Made by a program: the position numbers and the translations under genes. Source: Halicephalobus mephisto (Eukaryota; Nematoda; Chromadorea; Rhabditida; Panagrolaimidae). Taken from it: DNA of 64,000 nt. The DNA lies in assembly GCA_009193035.1 (NCBI GenBank), contig SWDT01000013.1, positions 186,001 to 250,000 on the forward strand, given 5' to 3'. This document shows, in pieces, positions 23,601 through 34,535 of the stretch; within the stretch, counting starts at the first letter, position 1; every line of letters starts with the position of its first letter. The notes under the pieces were generated by a model. The model did no database searches. It was given only the letters and a program-made list of their open reading frames with translations, and was not told where the DNA came from.

Positions 23601-24502
23601 TTTAAGAGCTGCAAGGTAAAAAATAATGAAAAGTTACTATAATTGTAAAGTTGGATAGTGTCTGGAAATTTCTAACTTTTTTCTTTTCTGGGCACTATCC
23701 AAAAAGGTAAACTAGTTTTGTTAGATAGTAACCTTGGTTAATGTCCAAATAATCCAGAGATTTAGAGTTTTTACTTATTAATTTCACTAGATTGTAATTC
23801 TGGATAGTGTCTAGACGAATTAGAAATTGGGATTTTGCAGACACTATCCATGTTTGTTTCTCCGTTTTTCATCAATTATAAATACAAATAATACGCAAAA
23901 ATAAAACTTTTTAGATATTATTTAAGTTTAGCGAATTATTTTAACAAAACTTCAAATCTGGATAATGTCTAGAAGTACCAAATATATGGATTTTTGAGAC
24001 ACTATTCATCCTGAGAAATTAATAACACTGAAAAAACACCCAAATAGTGCCTAGAAATTCCAAAATTCTGCACTTTTTTAATACTATCCATGTTCGCACT
24101 AATGTAAAAATCTGACCAACCTTTTTTCAAATCTCCTTGATTCATTTCTTGATTGAAGTCATCCAGAATATTCGGACCACTTTTTCCTTTACCTTTCTTC
24201 CTCGAAAAAGTCCCCAACATGGCATTTCTCTCTTTATTTCGCAATTTCACCAACTCAGCTACAGACTCCAGCTTCCCTTTTCCTCCATTGTACATGAAGT
24301 CCTTCAACTTCGTGTCGAGATATCCATCAATCAACGAGTGATCTCCACTGTTCAAGGCATATCTCATCCATGGCAGGAGTTCGCCATCATTACTGTTCGT
24401 GTCCACAAGATGATAAAGTTTATATTCTTTATCGTCGTTGAAACGGCCGATTCCGAAGGCTTTTTCGGCTTCTTTTTCTTCTTTACTTTCCATCAATCCC
24501 AT
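20686..24502 (-). CDS. TRPV channel, OSM-9/OCR type
   Basis: Seven exons (24121-24502, 23206-23608, 23009-23162, 22460-22963, 21611-22402, 20846-21190, 20686-20796) give 896 residues, like nematode OSM-9 (about 940). The N-terminal part has the motif GIGRFNDDKEYKLYHLVD, then ankyrin repeats (about 150-370; for example YYGLSALHQTIVNEDP and DTNGNTVLHMTVIHEN). S1 lies near 427-447; S2-S5 and the pore lie in exon 5, with MTIGEFTVFYREL at about 720-733 as the pore helix and filter; S6 and the TRP-box region begin exon 6 (MQFNMLIAMMTRTYDLI, then WKRQWAQV-like EYKRQWAQVILMLELSLP). The Pro-rich C terminus is exon 7. OSM-9/OCR channels act in sensory cilia for olfaction, osmosensation and nociception. 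I cannot tell osm-9 from ocr genes without alignment. Introns 1 and 5 are long and filled by the short inverted repeat. A TTTCAG site lies 28 nt upstream of the ATG. Confidence 0.93.
21220..21590. repeat. Short inverted repeats inside TRPV intron 5
   Basis: Four to five diverged units, such as TTGGGTAGTGTTCAGAAAAT with ACGACACCATTCGAGTTT and a last pair TCTGGATAGTGTGACC with AAGACATTATCCATGTT, make up most of the 420-nt intron. Confidence 0.75.
23645..24100. repeat. Short inverted repeats inside TRPV intron 1
   Basis: Units such as TTGGATAGTGTCTGGAAATT with TGGGCACTATCCAAAAAG and CTGGATAGTGTCTAGACG with GCAGACACTATCCATGTTTG fill this 512-nt intron. Confidence 0.8.
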
Positions 24503-24761
24503 GATCGACGATATGCGAAGAAAAACTACCTGAAATTGTAAATTATGAAATCGACAATTTCCCAAACGCCAGATTCAGAAATTGTTTTCCAATGGGCTTC
24601 TCACGCAATCCAATTCCTACCAACTGCCTTGGAAACCAATTTTCTTCAAAAAACCTCGAGAAATACTTTCAATAATAAATTTAATTCAAAAATGCACCTG
24701 TCGTTTTTGGTTTTTTACAATTTTATTTCTTCAAACAACCAAAACTCGTATCTAAAGCATT

Positions 24762-27673
24762 CTAAAATTTGGTTTTATCCATCAACTCATCCGTCAACTT
24801 GATGTCTTCGTCTGGAAATGTCAACATGAAAGTCCCGAATAATACTGTTACAATAATGTAGAATATCATCATTAATTTCTCAATTACTCGAGTACCCTGT
24901 TCCCATTCGAATTTAATCAGTCTTTCGTCCTGGTTCTGGATGATGGACTGCTCAATTGCCTCAATGCATTCACAGAGACGCTTGAAGGCGTACTGGGAGC
25001 AGCCTGTGTTGTTACATTCTCCCTAAAATTAAAAAAGTTAATAACATTTATGTAAATAAAATTAAAAAATCAATAATATTATTACAAATAAAATTTAAAA
25101 CATCAATAATATTATTACAAATATAATTTAAAAAATCAATAATATTATTACAAATAAAATATAAAATTAATAATATTATTATAAATATAATTAAAAATCA
25201 ATAATTCTCTTATGAAAATTAGAAATATATATTATTCTGAAATTGTCTTAATTAGAATTTCTAGAACATTTTAGAAACGTTTTGAATTATGGATTTCAGA
25301 TGTTGGTTATAATTTTTGCTCAATTTTGGAAGTTTCTACAAAATTATAAGAAAGATTTCAGAATCTGCGGTAAATTTCTCGAAAGCTCTAGGAACTTTTA
25401 TTGGATTCTAGAACACTTCAGAGACTTTTGTGGAATTTCAGAATATATCATAATTTCTTACAGAATTCCAGAATCCAACTGGATTCGAAAACTCTCAAGA
25501 TTCTCTAGTTTTAGAATTTTCCAGAATCCTCGATTACGTTCCGGAAGCTTCTAAGAACTTGCATAAAATCGATTATTCAATTCGATAAACTCAGACTTAC
25601 CGTATATCCCACTAGATCCCCAGTAATATCCTCCATTTGAACGATTTTCGCTTTCTTTTCATTGTTGTAGGACAGAGTCGTCTTGCACCCGTTCTTGGGG
25701 ATGCTTTCCGACCTCATGGTGGCGTTTGTGTTTTCAAAAATATAAGTATTGTTCTCATATGGCCGTAATCTGCCCAAATTCTTCTTTGTCAATTGAACAG
25801 CAAAGAGCCAATGAAAAACAGGATTCTTTGCTATCCGTTCAAACAGAATGTACCTCATTTTAGGGCTCATTCTCTCTCCAATATTGCCTCTCATTTGATA
25901 ACTGAGGGTAAATGGGGTACTTAAGGCAGCGGCAAAAATGATTATGATCAATCCAATGTAATACTTGGACAGCAGAGGAACCACTTCGGCAGTAGCAGGA
26001 ATGTTGTCTCCTGAAATAAAAATATATGAAATTCAAAAATAAAAGTATATAAAGTTCCAAACTTAAAATTTAATATATGAAATTCAAAAATAAAAGTAAA
26101 AATATATAAAATTTAAGTTTACCTATCATGAGCATGATAATGGCAGTGGACAAAACAGCAGTCACGCCGAGGGATACTTTTTCTGTATTTTCCCCTGTAG
26201 TGCTGTGTGGAGTAAAGAACCCGACAATTGTCACTACTGTAATGAATGCAGATGGGATGACCAAGCTGTAAAATGTACAATTATTGAAATAATCAGAGAT
26301 TCATATATGAACTTTAAAAATCAAACAAACCTAAAAATGTAGTAACTCGGGGACCGTTTTAAAGCAAAGAAGTACGTTATGTCGATGAATGGAGCGTTAG
26401 GACAACATTCGTACATTTTTTCATAGACTTTAGAATTAAAATCGGTCAGTTTCCATTCCGTGTTCGGGATGTAGAGCTCCAGATTGTCTGTCCCGTTGAC
26501 TGGAGAGAGACGAATCTTGCTTCCGTCGAAACTCCAAGAAGCAAAGGTTAAGAAGCAAATTTGCTGTAAAAATTCATAACACTATTGTAAAAACCATATA
26601 TCGACTTTTTTATAAAACCGTCTCGAAGGGAATTCCTAGAAATTTTTAAAAATTGAAATAATCTGTGAAAATTTCGACTTTGTGCAATGATTTCGTAATT
26701 GCTTTTTTCAAAATATATCGCTTCAACAAATTTAGAAACTTGTGGATTCGGATATATAGGTGTCGGGATTTGAGGAGACACCATGCAGGTGGCACTCCCT
26801 GATTAGGTGGTCTTAGCACGACCACCGTAATCCTACAAGGTTTATATTGTTGCGTTGTTGTTTAATAATATTTTCTATGGAAAATTGTGACTTGTCGTTC
26901 TACAAAAACTCAAGTATCTCTCCCTATTCGTCGTATACCAAGCCACAACAATAGGATATGAAACTGTTCACTATCGAAGATTAATAATTAGACGAAAGTA
27001 CTAATAGTCGAAAAGTCCAAACATTGAAAATTGCTTGTTAACAGAATGCTGACCCTCAACTTACTTGATCAAAAGGAAAGTCCTTCAATCTGTAGCTGAA
27101 TTCGCAAGTGATGTCAGTGATCATCGACCGAAACAAAGTCACGTCTCCTTTGTAGTTGATTATTGCGTAAGTGTCGAGTTCGTTCTCTTTGACATTCATG
27201 TTGGCATTATTGTAAACTAAAATATCCGGTTTCCACAACCTCGTAGCAGGAACGTGAATTTTATCAATTCCACCGTAATCAGCAGGATTCCAAGCGAGGA
27301 ATTCGTCTCTCCAATAGAGTTCCAGCCAGCAGTAAACCAAAACAGTTTGATCTTTTTCTTTGATTTTCAGGATTTGCTTAAGCCAGAACTGCATCGCCAC
27401 CTTCAAGGGCTCAGTGTCGTTCAAAACCGGTCTCAATTCGTCTTGATAGTCCTTAAACAACGCAGCATAAAGCAATTTCGCATAACGTACGGATTTTTCC
27501 GGCGGCACATATTCCCTATTCGTGTCTGATCCCACGTTCGAAATTGTGATCGAAGACGAAAGAGAAGGAAGTGGACGAGAATTCTCAAATTGTGACGACG
27601 CTGATTCCACTCCTCCAACTTCAGAAATAACAAAACCCGTCGCCAGGAAGAAGAAAAAACAAAAATCCATCAT
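24762..27673 (-). CDS. Nicotinic-receptor-like Cys-loop ligand-gated channel, alpha-type
   Basis: Five exons (27065-27673, 26331-26563, 26123-26265, 25601-26010, 24762-25022) encode 551 residues. The chosen ATG (27673) begins a signal peptide (MMDFCFFFFLATGFVISEVG); a TTTTTTAG acceptor lies at 27761. The ligand-binding domain has loop A-like WNPADYGG and WKPDILVYNN, the Cys-loop CEFSYRLKDFPFDQQIC (about 190-206) and the vicinal pair in MYECCPNAP that marks acetylcholine-binding alpha subunits. M1 follows at about 281, M2 contains EKVSLGVTAVLSTAIIMLMI with Glu at the inner mouth, suggesting cation selectivity, and ends at NIPATAEVVPLLSKYY; M3 follows, then a cytoplasmic loop and M4 near the C terminus. 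The Cys-loop has 15 residues between cysteines instead of 13. It looks like a divergent member of the nematode ACR/CUP-4-like groups; subtype and ligand are not determinable here. Confidence 0.9.
25065..25215. repeat. Tandem A/T-rich repeat, about 33-bp unit, 4-5 copies
   Basis: The word CAATAATATTATTACAAATA recurs about every 33 bp within the last intron of the channel gene, with decaying similarity toward 25215. Confidence 0.8.
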
Positions 27674-29424
27674 CACTAACGGACCAGGCGCGTCCAATCG
27701 GGATTGAGCATTCACTGGGATGTGTTGGGACTAGAAGGCAATCCAACAGACACTTATCACCTAAAAAATCCAACATCAAATTAAATATAAAAATTAAATA
27801 CAATAAAAAATCAAAAACCATCTTTGAATTTTTCACAAAATGGTCCCGACACGAATTTTTCGAAAGCTCTAAAAACCAAAATAGTCTACAACGTTAGTTT
27901 CGTATGATGGTGATTTCGTAATCACATATTCACTTTTTAGGAAGTTCTCTCAACACGAACTTCTGGAATTTTTTAGAAATTAAAAAGGCCTAAAATTTTG
28001 GTTTCACGCGATAGTGGTTTCGTCATCTGACACTTATAAAAATCATATATTAACTTTTTAATAAAATTCTTCCGACATGAATTTCTGGAACTTTTTAGAA
28101 ATTAAAACCACTTAGAATTTTGGTTTTGCGTGATTATTTCGTAATCCTACACGATTTCTCAATTAATAATACATTATAAAAGTTACAAATGAGCATTTTT
28201 ACTAAGTCGTCTTGATGGAGGTTTCTAAAAACTAGTTTACGTAAAAATCTTGGTTTTTCATGATGGACTTCGTAATCAATGTTTCAAAGCCATTTTTCCG
28301 GATAGACTTAGGAAATACCCGGATAAAGATATATAAAATAAAAGATTTTGCTTATCTAGGGTCATATATGAAAGTATTAATAAATATGCAAAAAAACACA
28401 TATCAATATCCAATTGAAAATTCCTTAAGTATGTTAAAAAATTACACTATAGTCAATGTAAAAAGGTAAAATTTAGATAATTATCGTGGGGAACTACAAA
28501 ATTAAAGTACATTCATATATGGGCATTATCCAGAAAGATTAAAAACCGATTATGGATTTAGATGAATAAATATAACCACGCAAATCTCACGCCATAGATG
28601 TCAAAGATTATTAATAACTCCTGCTGGGACAAAAAACAACTTTTTATTTTTATTTTTTGTATTTTTTGCAATCTGAAATTAATTTGACATCAGAAAAATT
28701 ACGTAACGATGAACTGTGAAATTTCTAAAAATCCCAATTTTTTTAAAGAATACAAAAACCTTTTTTTCGGCAGTTATTATCGATTCCAGGTACAGCTAAA
28801 CTTGGAGACCAAAGAGGTGGAACAAAAACAAAAAATTACAAAAGCCGATATTCAAGTCCTTTCATGCATAATGGGGAGTCCTTAGAAAAGTGGTAAATTT
28901 AGTCAAACAACCAGAAAAAAATTCTAAAACAATCCATCTAAGACAAAAAGCTTTTTCAAGTTTTTAGGTTTGAAATACGAGAACTGAAAAAATCCTTCAA
29001 AAAAGCCTTAGGGCAAAGGTGAATTTTAAGTACATTTAAGAAAAAAGAATTTTTGAATAAATCCAAAATGGAAGATTTTAAGGGAGGAAATGGGAGGATC
29101 ATCTTGCTGGTCCAAATGAACGGAAGCATGAGTCTTTTTTTGATTATTATTTGGATTTTCGAAGGCGTATTTGATTATTATTTGGATTCTTGAAGGCGTT
29201 TCAAAAAGCTTTTGGTCAACGACCAAGAAAAACCATTTTTTTAAATTAACAAAATCCAACAATAGACTAGATATTTCACAAGGAAAATTCTTACTTGGAA
29301 AATTCCGTTTACTTAGTTGCTGTGGTACCGACCAAGCTCTTAAGGAGACTCACTTATTACACTCTTTTATCCCAAAGCGATATATCAAAATCCTAAAGAC
29401 ATCACAACACCAATAACAATAATA

Positions 29425-29444
<20 letters not shown>

Positions 29445-29460
<16 letters not shown>

Positions 29461-29810
29461 GTAATTTCCTCCTTCTTTTTCTTAGCGTTTCTCCCGCACT
29501 ATGGAGGGTCCGCTTACAATATCGCGCGGAAATTACAAACATAAGACAACACTTAAATTTGACAATCATGATCGAGGATATTCTCGATGTGACAGATCTC
29601 CTCTTGATGACCGGCTTATCACAGGAGCCTGACGTCTGGGTTGGTCTGAGCTTCTTGAGTTGTTCATAAGACGTGTTTCTCGGTTGGATTGCTCTCAGCT
29701 AGGGAGGCTTTGAGTTCTCAGCTGGAAATCAAACCCAGATCTCGTGAGATTAGCTCACACGTGCTAACCACCACACTACCGAGGACCTCAATAATAATAA
29801 TAATGGTAAT
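29445..29810 (-). mobile_element. tRNA-derived SINE-like element
   Basis: On the minus strand the element starts with a tRNA-like head (29715-29785), continues through about 250 bp of unrelated body and ends in GGAGGAA before an (ATT)n tract. Directly on both sides lies the same sequence ATTACCATTATTATTATTAT (plus-strand 29791-29810 and about 29445-29465), which looks like a target-site duplication or shared simple-repeat target. The head carries plausible polymerase III boxes: TAGTGTGGTGG (A box) and GGGTTTGATTTCC (B box). No coding capacity. Confidence 0.6.
29715..29785 (-). pseudogene. tRNA-like head, degenerate
   Basis: The 71-nt minus-strand sequence folds as a cloverleaf: acceptor arms TCCTCGG and CTGAGAA (six of seven pairs, one wobble), a D-arm region GTGTGGTGGTTAGCAC, an anticodon stem TGTGA/TCACG with loop GCTAATC, and a T arm CTGGG/TCCAG around TTTGATT. 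Position 33 is C rather than the near-invariant U, and the T loop is also off consensus, so it is unlikely to be a working tRNA. It overlaps the SINE-like element and is best read as its head. Confidence 0.55.
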
Positions 29811-30358
29811 AGTAATAGTAGTAGTAGTAATAATAATAGTAATAATAGCAAAAAGCGACTGTATGACAGATGCTCCCCAGCGACATTTCCTCTCTTTCGA
29901 TTCGTACTGGTTTCAACTTTCTTTCGCACCCATGTTTTTCTTACCTAACTGGTATGCTAATCCAATTATAGAAAATTAATATAAATATAGGATAAATTCT
30001 GCGCAACAAAGGGGAGAAAATGCCATTAGGGAGGAACTGTCGCACGGCCGTAGAAAATTCAAAAACAACACTTGCACTCCCACCGTATCTTTCAGGGATT
30101 GTCGTGGTGGGACCTAGTTTCCGTCTTGCGTCAAGTTAACTATAATCACATATTCTAGAAGAAATTTTGATTTCAATTTTTTTAATTTAATAAAATTCAA
30201 CAATGGACTCCAGATATTTCGCTAAAAAACCAAAAAAATTCCTTTTTTTAGTTAATTATAGTAATCACATATTCTAGAAAGAATTTTGGTTTCAATTTTT
30301 TTTAAATTTAATAAAATATAAAATCTGACGTTAGATTAATAAAATACAAAAAATGGGA

Positions 30359-30497
30359 CATTTTAAGTCATGCTTCAGAATCCAAAAAAATGAAACATTT
30401 TAAGTCATGCTTTAGAATCCAAAAAAAGGAGCATTTTAAGTCATGCTTCAGATTCCAAAAAAAGGAGCATTTTAAGTCATGCTTCAGATTCCAAACC
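30359..30497. repeat. 36-bp tandem repeat, four copies
   Basis: Units begin at 30359, 30396, 30432 and 30468, each with CATTTTAAGTCATGCTTCAG followed by a CCAAAAAAAGGAG-like tail. Because the unit is a multiple of three, a repetitive open frame runs through it, but nothing else supports translation. Confidence 0.9.
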
Positions 30498-30689
30498 TTG
30501 TGGATTTTCCAGTCCGGCGAGACCATTTCCGACTCGGTTCGGCGTCCTTGTAATTTTCGTCGAAAACGCAGATAATAATACTATTATAAAAATTAAAAAT
30601 GCAAGTTTTTATGCAATTATTTTCAGAAGCACTTCCGGCATTATATAAATATCCACAATCATCACAATATAAAAAATAACTTTTTTCAA

Positions 30690-31005
30690 AAAAAAATAAA
30701 AATTAAAAAAAATTTCTTTAAATATTCAAATTTCAAAATTATAAAAATTAAAAGAAATTTTTAAAATAATATTAAAATTTTAAAATTATTGCAAAAAATA
30801 AAAATAAAAAAAATTCTTAAATAACATTCAAATTTTTAAAATTACTGTAAAAAATAAAAATTAAAAAAATTTTTTAAATAATATCCAAATTTTTAAAATT
30901 ATTGTAAAAAATAAAAATCAAAAAAAATTTTTTATATTCAAATTTTTAAAATTATTGTGAAAAATAAAAATAAAAAAAAATTTTTATATTCAAATTTTTA
31001 AAATT
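30690..31005. repeat. Degenerate A/T-rich tandem units of about 60 bp
   Basis: Blocks of the form CAAATTTTTAAAATTATTG followed by AAAAATAAAAAT recur about five times, with increasing divergence to the left. Confidence 0.7.
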
Positions 31006-31871
31006 TTAGGATCAAAGTGAAAAAAGAGCGAGTGAAGACGGACCGAATTGACTTCGGTAGAATTTTCATTTACAATTTTTTCATTCTCATTTGCTCTGCA
31101 AAATATAAAAATTATTAAAAAAACGTTTTTTTTTATTAAATTACAAATTCTGCTATTAAAAATTCAAATTTTTTAATTTTTCAGAATAAGTCAGCTACTA
31201 GTGTATTCTAATTTTTAACAGAGGCTTGTCTATTAATTTCAAGATGAAAAAAAAGATAAAATTCTGATTAAAATCCTCTAAAATCCCACCTACACAACTT
31301 TAAAGTCATTCAAAAAAGTCAATTTTCTAAAAAAACAAAAATCAAACTACAATTTTTCGGAAAAACTAAATTTTAAAAAATTAAATTTTTCTTTGAATTT
31401 TGTACTTTTAAAAAACTACAGTATTTTGCAGAATTAAAAACTAAAAAACGATAAATTATTTCGATTAATTTTTGTTTTCTAATTTGTACCTCCACAGTAT
31501 CCGGCAAAATTAAGACCAAAAAGACAAAATTTAATTTTTATTCATGTTTTTAAAACTACAGTATCTACTAGAACTAAGACTAAAAAGACGAAAATTACTC
31601 TCACCTTTTAGATATCAAGAATTTTTTCTGAATGTACTTGAAATTCGTTAATAGTCACTCCCAGGGACCAAATTGGATTTCCGTTCACGGTCATTCCGGA
31701 TTGTCTCAACCCTGAAAACACAAATCGAATTCACGTTCTCTAGAGCCAGAGGAAATGACCAATTCTTTTGGAATTGCATAGCTGCAATTCCCCTGGGAAT
31801 GTTGAGTTTTGAATTCAAATTCAAAATTGATGCAAAACAACGGCAAGCAATAACATAAATTAAGTAGGTTT

Positions 31872-33120
31872 CTAACTTTTGCAAGCAGGCACAACGAATC
31901 CGGGTTGTTCGTGTTTGTCTTTTCTCATCGAAATAGTGCCATTCATCTGAATGGAGAGAGTTCTGGTAGAGAAAGCTTTACCGTTGGAAAATGCAATTCC
32001 TCGTCCGGGTTGTTCAGTGAGAAATCCATTGAAATTGTAAACTTTGGGATCAGGACAGTCGAACTCAACGATGTCGGTTCTTGAAGGATAGTGTTCTGTC
32101 ACGTTGAAGAAATCGATCTGGAAGTCATTGTGGTTGGGGAACTAACGTTGTGGGAACTTACAGACACGGCAGAGACGTTGTCTAGTCTTAGAAGAGAAGT
32201 CTCGCTGCACATCCTTCTGATTAAGTACTGGGTAGTGTGGCATCTCATACGACGGGCTTCCATGACGTACTTCCCTAGCGTCTTGTTACTCATCCGCAAT
32301 CCATCGGTGGTCAGCAAGAAATAAGCAAGATTCTCCCTCTCGATGTCGAAAACTTGCACTTCAGGTTCGGCACTGATGATCTTCGTTCCATCAGGATTAA
32401 CCATCCAGAAATCCCCCAAAGCTCGAGTCATTCGTAAATAATTGCTTTCCATAGATCCAGTTTTGGGTTTCACAGCAGCATCCCCATCAGGATCGATAAT
32501 CTCTCCTCCAGCAAGTTCGATTCCAGGGTAGTCAGGTTTGTACTTGGCCGTATGAGGTACACCAACGAGTTCAACAGAGAACGTCGAAACATTGTCATCC
32601 AAATTTTCGGAATTTTCGACTTTTTTCAAGACATACACGGGAGAATCGCCTGTATATGCAACGTAGGCCCGACCACGGGCGACAATAACACAGGAAACAG
32701 TGGTTCCAGCACTAGGAACCCCGTATCTGCCTCTTCCCCAGGACTTGGAATATTCCTTCATCTTCTTGTCCATCAAGAGAAATCCTTTTTTAATGGCTTC
32801 GATGAATTTCCTGTCATCTAAAGACAGAAAGTTTTCCTGCTGCTGAAATGGAAATTTCACAACTTTTCAAAAAGTACAAAATTCACCTCCAAACAGTTTA
32901 GCATTAGTTTCTGGGCCATATCCGCAGCTTCATTCCCTCCATGGCCATCATACACGGCACAATATAAGAAGGTGTTATCTCCGACAATCCGGGCACGGAC
33001 GTCTATTCTGTCTTCGTAGGTTATCCGTGATCCCTGAAAGTCCTCATATATCAAAAAGTTCCCTAAACGCACAACAACCTGTATAGAACATGCGGTAACC
33101 ACACATTTCAAATTATTCAT
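31872..33120 (-). CDS. PP2C-family (PPM) Ser/Thr phosphatase
   Basis: Three exons, all phase 0 (32887-33120, 32162-32842, 31872-32117), give 386 residues. PPM motifs in order: ITYEDRIDVRAR (motif 1), AVYDGHGGNEAADMA (metal-binding Asp-Gly), SAGTTVSCVIVARGRAYVAY then TGDSPVYVL, a YLRMTRALGDFW segment, LLTTDGLRMS (metal Asp) and RLDNVSAVSIDFF (the C-terminal DN motif). All metal-binding aspartates are present, so an active Mn/Mg-dependent phosphatase is likely. Its TGDSPVYVL and LGDFW segments most resemble PPM1D-type enzymes, but the subclass is uncertain. The usual tryptophan after DGL is Arg here. A short C-terminal tail ends PGFVVPACKS. A TTTTAG site at 33140 suggests a trans-spliced leader. 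It is the last of five minus-strand genes spaced 185-570 bp apart. Confidence 0.88.
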
Positions 33121-33304
33121 AATAAAAAACTAGAAATATCTAAAATTAGAAATATGCAAAAATAGGAAAACAAACTACGAAATTCAAAAAGGAAAAAACG
33201 CGCTGTCTGAATTTTCGTCCCGAGAGTTCTTCAAGCATAAACATCTTTCACTTTTTAAAATGCCTAATTCCCACTTCAAAATTCAGTTAAAATTATTATT
33301 TTTA

Positions 33305-34266
33305 TTAGAAATTCCTTGAATAAACATGAAGCTTATTGTCTAAAGAAACAAATAATTGATATTCACCAAACTCAACTGCAGCAACTTTTGTGAATTTTTC
33401 TAGATCCTTTGGGAAGTAGTCCTTCCACCACCTGAGGAAATTTCTGACGTCATTGAGGCAAATTTCCTGGGTTTCCGACTTAGATTTCGTGATTATCAGT
33501 CTGGAAAGTGGATTTTAATATATGGATTTTTATTTTTAAGGACTTACTGAAGATTCCTGATGTAGTACAGGACCCTGAATAACGTGTTTAAGTCGTTAAA
33601 TTTCGTCGAATTCAAATAAATCCTAGCACTGATGACGCCAGTGTGAATGAACTTGGTCAGAACATCTATATTATTACTGGTTACTGTCATTTCCAACGAG
33701 TAGTAGGCCTTCAAAGTCCCTTGGATTTTCAAAAGTGCCGGGAGATCGGGATTAATATTTCCGTCGATTTTCAAAGTCCCGAACACTTTGGTATTTCCGA
33801 AATCATGGAGCAAACTCGGATCTGGATCGACCAAAAAGGACCAATTCCGAAGTCCACTCATGTACTCTGTCGGTCGGGGATCTGGCTTATCCGGATCAGC
33901 AGCTCTAATGTTGAGATCCCTAACGCAAAACCCGTGGATTCCATTGATGTCCTTGAATAACTTCTTACAAGTGAACATTAATCTAGATCTAGCGGTGCTC
34001 CTGGCGAGTTCCAGAAACCTCCTATAGACAGGCCAAGGCAAAGAGCACAATTCAACCTCCCCGCGACCGGGCCGAGTCGGCACAGCTCCGAATTCAAAAA
34101 CTTCTTTATCAAATTTCACATCATACGGATGACAACTCTGAATAAACATATGATAAATAATCTGCTTCCTTATATCCATCGTTTCTAATTTCTTTATTTT
34201 CTTATTCCAACTATTTCGAAATAAAACTTCATTAGCAACATAAATTCTGTCATAAACAGGAGCCAT
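33305..34266 (-). CDS. Unrecognised protein with F-box-like segment, 304 residues
   Basis: Two exons (33548-34266 and 33305-33500) joined by GTAAGT and TTTCCAG. The start at 34266 is the first ATG-initiated Met of the frame (MAPVYDRIYVANEV). Near residues 70-110 the sequence CSLPWPVYRRFLELA followed by MFTCKKLFKDING follows the F-box pattern (LP...., then L...CK.F), which in nematodes often marks substrate adaptors of SCF ubiquitin ligases; this is a weak pattern call. The rest is mixed alpha/beta with no recognised domain and no membrane segment. The next minus-strand gene upstream (34536-35949) is similarly unrecognised and may be functionally linked, but I see no obvious sequence similarity between them. 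Confidence 0.72.
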
Positions 34267-34535
34267 TTCATACAAAAATCAAAAAATACACTGACTTATC
34301 TACTTCGATACTATATCGTCGTCATCTCAGAGGTCAATTCTCAACTCGAAACCAGACACTTCATTCATAATTTTTCTTTTTCTATATACTTGCAGACAAT
34401 CACAGAAATCAATTGGGTCATCACTACCTCCCCGGGCTACAGTAACTACAATAACCGTCGTCTTCCAAACTTGGCAAATGGCCAAAGCAATTCATTATTT
34501 AATACACAATAAAAACTACAAAAATCAACTAAAAA

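Larger units (their letters stand above)
27674..31871. other. 4.2 kb intergenic desert with repeats
   Basis: No supported gene. At 27840-28250 there are diverged copies of the dispersed repeat seen at 49.5 and 60.0 kb (words such as ACACGAA..TTTCTGGAA and GATTTCGTAATC). A SINE-like element occupies 29445-29810. A duplicated 65-bp segment starts at 30136 and 30249. A 36-bp tandem array lies at 30359-30497 and degenerate A/T-rich tandem units at 30690-31005. Confidence 0.6.

Noticed and set aside
28260..28469. 69-codon plus-strand frame in the gene desert
   Set aside because: Lys/Ile/Asn-rich low-complexity translation, no splice or homology support.
29715..29785. Functional tRNA gene
   Set aside because: C at position 33, mismatch in the acceptor stem and off-consensus T loop; better explained as the head of a SINE-like element.
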